A program made the translations under genes and the position numbers. Positions 42,005 to 46,400 of a stretch of 46,400 nt of DNA are shown here, in pieces. The notes below the pieces were generated by a model. The model was not told the origin of the DNA. It worked only from the letters and a program-made list of their open reading frames with translations, and did no database searches. Origin of the DNA: Clostridia bacterium (GTDB taxonomy: Bacteria > Bacillota > Dehalobacteriia > Dehalobacteriales > Dehalobacteriaceae); the NCBI GenBank assembly GCA_012838175.1, contig DUPU01000223.1, positions 1 to 46,400 of the forward strand, read 5' to 3'. Position 1 is the first letter of the stretch. Each line of letters starts with the position of its first letter.

Positions 42005-43137
42005 TCTTTTACCTCCCGCAGAGCTAAGCCCACGGCTACCGCAAAAGCCGGATCAAGATTTTTTATTTCATTAAGTTTTTTATTGGTGACTTGCTCTTTT
42101 ATACTGATGTTTTGTAGACCTAAAACCACAGGCAGTCCAAGTTCTTGCTGCAAAAACAAAGGCAAACCCCTTAGTTTGGCCGTTCCTCCGGAAAGGATCA
42201 GCGCTTTTGGCTCCCCTTTTTTAAATTGAGTGCGGTAAAAATTTACAGAACGGCGGATTTCCTCAATGAGAGTCAAAAGACTTGCTTTGATAGTCCGGTC
42301 CAAAACAAGCTTGTCCTGGGGCGCGTCATCCAGAGCCTGTCCGAATAGGATTTCCCCGTCCCGCTCCTTAATTACCTGGGCAGCGTTAAAGTCCAGGCCG
42401 GTGGCTTGGGCCAGTCCTTGGGTAATGATATCTCCGGCAACGGGAATGTAGCGGGAGAAATTTAATTCTTCCCCCTGAAAAATGGCCAGATTGGAAGCCT
42501 TAGCCCCAATATCCAGCCCGATAAAGGCATCATCCCGGGCAATAGGAAAATCCTGCCTGATCGTTGACTGGTTGCCGATGCTTCTCCACAAAGACAAAGG
42601 TTCAATCTCCACGGCCAAAAGCTCCAGCCCCGCCCGGGAAAAGGTTTCATAGATCTGATAGATCAACTTCCGGGGCACTCCCACTAAAAGGACATTTATT
42701 TGAGGAGGATTTTCATCCTCAGCATTGCCCAGAATTAAATGCTCCACAATCATGTCCGTTCCGACAGATAAAGGAATATATTTATCCGCTTCCCACTTTA
42801 ATGTAGAAGCTACTTCTTTCGGACTCATTTTAGGCAATTTAATATAACGGGTGATCACATTTCTCCCGGAAATCATGGTCACTGTTTTCTGGGTTTTACT
42901 CCCGGCCTGCTCCAGCATGGCTTTTAGCGCATTAACCACGGGATCCACCTGGAGAATCGCCCCGTCATCAATGGTATTGGCAGGGGTGGCAATCCGGGCG
43001 ATGGCAGCCACCTGCGGCAAGGGCCCGGGCGCCATCTCCGCCATTTTTATGTCCCGGGTCCCGATATCAATCCCGATGAAATTGTCTCGATTTCCTTGAA
43101 ACCTGCTCTTTAACTGATCCCTGATCTTATTAAACAA
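42001..43137 (-). CDS. pilM: PilM type IV pilus assembly ATPase (FtsA-like)
   Basis: This 378-residue actin-like cytoplasmic protein binds ATP and the PilN N-terminus. Motifs: phosphate-1 FIGIDIGTRDIKMAE, the PilM signature LPKMSPKEVASTLKWEA-like segment (KLPKMSPKEVASTLKWEAD, residues near 100-120), phosphate-2 FIGLDIGAKASNLAIF, and adenosine motif LILSGGTAKLRGL. It lies downstream of the pseudopilin genes and starts the pilMNO module. The start ATG follows AAGGAAG. Confidence 0.95.
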   Translation of the reverse strand: MFNKIRDQLKSRFQGNRDNFIGIDIGTRDIKMAEMAPGPLPQVAAIARIATPANTIDDGAILQVDPVVNALKAMLEQAGSKTQKTVTMISGRNVITRYIKLPKMSPKEVASTLKWEADKYIPLSVGTDMIVEHLILGNAEDENPPQINVLLVGVPRKLIYQIYETFSRAGLELLAVEIEPLSLWRSIGNQSTIRQDFPIARDDAFIGLDIGAKASNLAIFQGEELNFSRYIPVAGDIITQGLAQATGLDFNAAQVIKERDGEILFGQALDDAPQDKLVLDRTIKASLLTLIEEIRRSVNFYRTQFKKGEPKALILSGGTAKLRGLPLFLQQELGLPVVLGLQNISIKEQVTNKKLNEIKNLDPAFAVAVGLALREVKE

Positions 43138-43174
43138 GGTTGTCTTCCTTTCTTAAAGTTCTTCCTTTTACCTC

Positions 43175-44947
43175 TTATAAAACACCGGAAACCTGTCGCC
43201 AATTAATCACTTCAAAACTTTGAACTGCGGTATTTCCTAAACCGAATTTATTTAAAATTGATTCAATATGATAAATCTCTCCCTGCCATCCAATACTGAC
43301 TCTTTTCCCCATAACCCCACCTTTTAATAAAACACTGCTCTCAGTAGTTATTCCTCCTTCCGGAGCAAAAAGGAAGGCCTCTGCAGTTTTGTTATAGTCA
43401 ACAGAAATTGCATCACTTGAAGGATTGAATGATAAAATCATTAACGCATCATGATCATTTTCCCCGCCGGCACGAGTAACGTGATGAGAAATCTTTATTT
43501 TTCCCTTTGATACCAGGGAAATGATGCCGGAATACTCTCCATAAACAGATACACTACTGATATTGTCATCTATATAGTGAACCCCTGGTGTTAAAAGGGA
43601 TAAATCTAAACCCCCGGAAATCAAATCCGATGTTGTGATATATTTTGTGACCATTTGTCCCTGGTAATCAGTAAGCTTTACATCCGGAATCCCGGGAAAT
43701 AGTTTTATTTCCGGTTCCGTTATTTCAATATTATCTAAATTATCCGGGAAATCGGGCATGTCGCTAAAATCAATTTTTTCTGCCAGATTCCTATATGTGT
43801 CATTATCTGTGTAAAATTGATCCACATATTTAATTGGTTTTGTCGACCCGCTGACAACAGTCCCCCATTCTTCCATAACCACATTTCGTCCCCAAATGCC
43901 GGATTTGTATTGTGAACCTCCTCCATCGGTAAAAGTTTCATAACAAATAACTCTCCCGTCAATTTTCTCGTTCCATGCAAAATCCATATCCCCTAAAGCA
44001 AAACAATCTCTCCTGATGGTATTTGCTCCATTCATCATGATACTTCCCAAGGATATCAGGTCTCCGACGATATCACATTGTCCGTCAATGTCTATATGTT
44101 GTGAACTAAACACATCTCCTCCAATCTGATTTTTCCCTTCCAGCGTCACTGTACTTAAAGATTTAACGTTCCCTGCTACATCTGCATCCCATTTCAGCAG
44201 GATATTTTCACTGCCGAATACAGTCCCCCCGATTTGATTTCCGCCGTCAACGGTAATCATCCCCCGTCCGGTAACATCACCGGTCACATGAGCATTCCAC
44301 CCCAAAAATACATCTTTAGTGCCGTACAAATCTCCCTGCACCGTCCCATTTTCCAGGTGGACATTTCCGTAACCGAAGACATCCCCCAATACGGTGGAAT
44401 TCCATCCTAGACTAATACCGCCTTCACAAAAGACATGACCGTCAACATAAATTAACCCGCTCTCCGTGGTAAACTCTTCCTTGCAAATAACCGCCGTATT
44501 TGAAGCCATAAACTGATCCGCCTGGTTATAACTAAAATTCAATTTTCCTTGGCAAGTAATCCCCCTTTGTGCATGGTGGTATGTCCCGAATGTTGTTAAC
44601 TCGATAATTATATATTCTTTGGCTTTATCAATTAATTTTATTTCAGCATCGGAAAAACTGCCCCCGGCAAAAGATTCGCCAATTTCTAAAGTAAAAGTAT
44701 CCCCGATATTTTCTAAAAGGACGGGTAACTCCTGGAGGAGTTCCGTATTATACATAAAAGAAGCTATGGCCTTATTCATCCCCGCTTCTGCAATATAGTC
44801 AGCCTTTACCCCGTCTACATGGTTATTTGCCATGGCAAATTCTACGGTAGATACCTCCAACAAGGCTATCCCCAAAAAGAAGGAAATCAGCATCGCAAAA
44901 ACAACCAGTACCAAGGCAGATCCTTTATTATTCATTTGCTTATACAT
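43175..44947 (-). CDS. PilX-type protein with 36-residue bactofilin-like repeats
   Basis: This 590-residue protein starts at ATG 44947 with GGTGA 7 bases upstream. The N-terminus (NNKGSALVLVVFAMLISFFL) is a pilin-like hydrophobic helix of PilX type without a clear prepilin Glu5. After about 180 residues come four and a half repeats of 36 residues (180-359) with the pattern LGWNxxVxGDV...GxxxQGDLYG, resembling bactofilin/polymer-forming beta-solenoids. A second domain closes the protein. It sits between pilW- and pilM-like genes, so it likely assembles in or on the pilus, exposing the solenoid outside. Function beyond this is not known. Confidence 0.8.
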   Translation of the reverse strand: MYKQMNNKGSALVLVVFAMLISFFLGIALLEVSTVEFAMANNHVDGVKADYIAEAGMNKAIASFMYNTELLQELPVLLENIGDTFTLEIGESFAGGSFSDAEIKLIDKAKEYIIIELTTFGTYHHAQRGITCQGKLNFSYNQADQFMASNTAVICKEEFTTESGLIYVDGHVFCEGGISLGWNSTVLGDVFGYGNVHLENGTVQGDLYGTKDVFLGWNAHVTGDVTGRGMITVDGGNQIGGTVFGSENILLKWDADVAGNVKSLSTVTLEGKNQIGGDVFSSQHIDIDGQCDIVGDLISLGSIMMNGANTIRRDCFALGDMDFAWNEKIDGRVICYETFTDGGGSQYKSGIWGRNVVMEEWGTVVSGSTKPIKYVDQFYTDNDTYRNLAEKIDFSDMPDFPDNLDNIEITEPEIKLFPGIPDVKLTDYQGQMVTKYITTSDLISGGLDLSLLTPGVHYIDDNISSVSVYGEYSGIISLVSKGKIKISHHVTRAGGENDHDALMILSFNPSSDAISVDYNKTAEAFLFAPEGGITTESSVLLKGGVMGKRVSIGWQGEIYHIESILNKFGLGNTAVQSFEVINWRQVSGVL

Positions 44948-44954
44948 TATTTCA

Positions 44955-45434
44955 TCACCTGACCGCACGTAAAAATACCTTGGATCTCATGGAAATTTCC
45001 TGCCCGTCACTTCTTTTCCCCTTTAAAGTAATAGTGATAAAACTTATCGGATCCCCGCTATATGCAAAGGAAAGGCTGGTGATGCGGCTGGATACCGGCT
45101 GGGGGAAACTGCTTCCTTCTTTTCTTTCTACCTCAAGATCAACTGAATCATATTGATAGCGCACGTCTATCAGAGAAAAATCCTTCCCCTTGGGTACGAC
45201 CAACACAATATAACTGTCGCCGGCAGCCTTTACCTCGACAGCAGTTCGGATTTCCTTGGTCATTAAATCCAACGTAGCCCGCATGTTCTGAACTACATCA
45301 ATTTGTTCCTCACCGTGGGTCCAGGAAACAATACCGGAAAAAATAAATTGAGAACTTACCAGCAAAACCGTGCCTGTCAAAACCATGGCAATAACAACTT
45401 CAATTAGGGAAAATCCTTGATTATTTCTTATCAT
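44955..45434 (-). CDS. Prepilin-type protein (PilW/GspJ-like)
   Basis: This 159-residue minor pseudopilin has the type IV prepilin leader NNQGFSLIEVVIAMVLTG: cleavage is expected after Gly, with Glu5 conserved, followed by the hydrophobic helix TVLLVSSQFIFSGIV. The C-terminal part (ITSLSFAYSGDPISFITITL) resembles the GspJ/PilW fold. It overlaps the pilV-like gene by 4 nt. Confidence 0.88.
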   Translation of the reverse strand: MIRNNQGFSLIEVVIAMVLTGTVLLVSSQFIFSGIVSWTHGEEQIDVVQNMRATLDLMTKEIRTAVEVKAAGDSYIVLVVPKGKDFSLIDVRYQYDSVDLEVERKEGSSFPQPVSSRITSLSFAYSGDPISFITITLKGKRSDGQEISMRSKVFLRAVR

Positions 45435-45841
45435 TTGTCCACCATCCTATCCACCAAGTAGGTGGATAAAGCTATCTCCCGTGTTTTTCCGCCTGTTTGG
45501 TACTGAACCCGGACATGAATTTTATATAGGTTAAGTTTATCATTGTCCCCTTCCTTGTTTTCCTTAGGAGGAGTCACTTCCACTTGGTAATAAAAGCCGG
45601 GAAAACCATGGCATTCCTCCCATGAATCCGGGTTATCCACAACCTCATGAATCTTGGTCCCTATAATCTCTTCCATTTTTTCCTGGGCCAAATAAACGGC
45701 GATGGTTTCTTCAGTGGACAGCTCATAATGGGCACGACTGCTGAAAAATAAGCCAAGTATGGGAACCAAAACTATTCCCATTATCACCATGGCTAATGTA
45801 ACTTCCAATAAAGTAAAACCATCTTCGTGGTTACCCAGCAT
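45431..45841 (-). CDS. Prepilin-type protein (PilV/GspI-like)
   Basis: This 136-residue pseudopilin with leader HEDGFTLLEVTLAMVIMGI starts at ATG 45841 with GGGAGG 5 bases upstream; a TTG at 45859 would add six residues without an SD. The GspI/PilV-like C-terminal part shows EKMEEIIGTKIHEV and YYQVEVTPPKE. It follows the GspH-like gene by 24 bp. Confidence 0.88.
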   Translation of the reverse strand: MLGNHEDGFTLLEVTLAMVIMGIVLVPILGLFFSSRAHYELSTEETIAVYLAQEKMEEIIGTKIHEVVDNPDSWEECHGFPGFYYQVEVTPPKENKEGDNDKLNLYKIHVRVQYQTGGKTREIALSTYLVDRMVDK

Positions 45842-45865
45842 CACAGCCTCCCGCACCAATTCATT

Positions 45866-46318
45866 TTAAGGGGGAGTAGATGAAATTCTTACTCTCCCAG
45901 TGGTATTTAAAATTACAATATATCTAAATTCCCCATACCTGTTACTTAAAGCTATCGTACCTGCGCCACTGGTCATGCCATTGGTGTAAAATTCCACTAT
46001 AGTAAAATCTTTCGGCTTAACGCTTATCCCTGTAATTACCCTGCTTAGATCACGGCTTTCCAATACCTTTGAATTTTCCTTTAAATAATACTTTCGGGCA
46101 GCCTGATTAAGTGTTATATTCAGCCCGGTTATTTGTTCCACTACGGCTTTCTGCTGCATTTTCCTAATATCAGAAACCATCTGCCTGGCCACCCCGTTTA
46201 ACTCCCAGCGTGTTCTTACCTTCTCCAACCTCGGGTAGGCAATTGTCAAAAGTATCCCTAAAATAACCGCTACCACCAGCAGTTCAATAAACGTAAAACC
46301 TTTATTATTCAATTTCAT
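45866..46318 (-). CDS. Prepilin-type protein (GspH/FimT-like)
   Basis: This 150-residue pseudopilin opens with MKLNNKGFTFIELLVVAVIL, a textbook class III leader and hydrophobic helix with Glu5. The GspH domain follows (VARQMVSDIRKMQQKAV, FYTNGMTSGAGTIALSNRYGE). It is the first pseudopilin in the window; GAGG lies upstream of the ATG. The major pilin, PilB, PilC and PilD-like genes are expected upstream beyond the window. Nothing is seen in 46319-46400. Confidence 0.9.
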   Translation of the reverse strand: MKLNNKGFTFIELLVVAVILGILLTIAYPRLEKVRTRWELNGVARQMVSDIRKMQQKAVVEQITGLNITLNQAARKYYLKENSKVLESRDLSRVITGISVKPKDFTIVEFYTNGMTSGAGTIALSNRYGEFRYIVILNTTGRVRISSTPP

Positions 46319-46400
46319 TTTTTATAACCTCTAAATCGCTATTAAAGGAAAATATTCAACAATTTTCCCAGATTTCCTTCAGCTAAAAGTTAGGGTTGTA

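Overview
The window is a stretch of chromosome from an anaerobic, endospore-forming, low-to-mid GC member of the Firmicutes, most like a clostridial or Peptococcaceae-type bacterium. Three things point there: spo0A, spoIVB and the complete spoIIIAA-AH operon; flavin/Fe-S NADH-linked oxidoreductase genes; and the gene order recN-argR-(nadK)-tlyA-dxs / ispA-xseB-xseA / nusB-asp23 / spoIIIA / efp-aroQ, which is the well-known Bacillus/Clostridium order. Every gene I accept reads on the minus strand, so transcription runs from high to low coordinates. I saw no tRNA, rRNA, CRISPR, IS element or phage gene.

Layout in transcription order. (1) 46318-39248: a type IV pilus/competence-like operon: three pseudopilins, a PilX-type protein carrying a 36-residue repeat solenoid, PilM, PilN, PilO, and a secreted protein with two copper-amine-oxidase-N-like domains. 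(2) 39057-34838: aroC, aroK, aroB and tldD, preceded by a 50-bp near-perfect palindrome. (3) 34620-33472: an orphan PAS histidine kinase. (4) 33246-30201: a tldE/pmbA-like gene behind an excellent sigma-H-type promoter, then aroQ, efp and a zinc-ribbon protein. (5) 30124-24881: spoIIIAA to spoIIIAH. (6) 24780-22157: asp23, amaP, DUF2273, nusB and a TsaD paralogue, with their own sigma-A promoter. (7) 21926-16039: a three-gene NuoE/NuoF/NuoG-FdhA-like oxidoreductase, flanked by its own promoter and a strong terminator. (8) 15799-12281: xseA, xseB, ispA and a cation/Ca2+ antiporter. (9) 11984-4195: a roughly 600-nt structured noncoding RNA, which I identify as OLE RNA, then oapA, dxs, tlyA, nadK, mnmM (ytqB), argR, recN and a terminator. 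(10) 4003-1: spoIVB, spo0A (with a 0A box and sigma-H-like promoter), steA and a truncated family 2 glycosyltransferase.

The most notable element is the OLE RNA/OapA pair, a large RNA with a membrane protein partner. It has two good tandem promoters, sits in the isoprenoid gene neighbourhood typical of OLE, and directly follows a cation antiporter gene. Also unusual is the 1192-residue oxidoreductase subunit, a fusion of a 2Fe-2S domain, a GltD-like flavoprotein, ferredoxin clusters and an FdhA-like chain. It lacks the catalytic Cys/Sec and the last domain of formate dehydrogenases. The cluster occupies the position where folD normally lies, and accB-accC are missing from their usual place after spoIIIAH.
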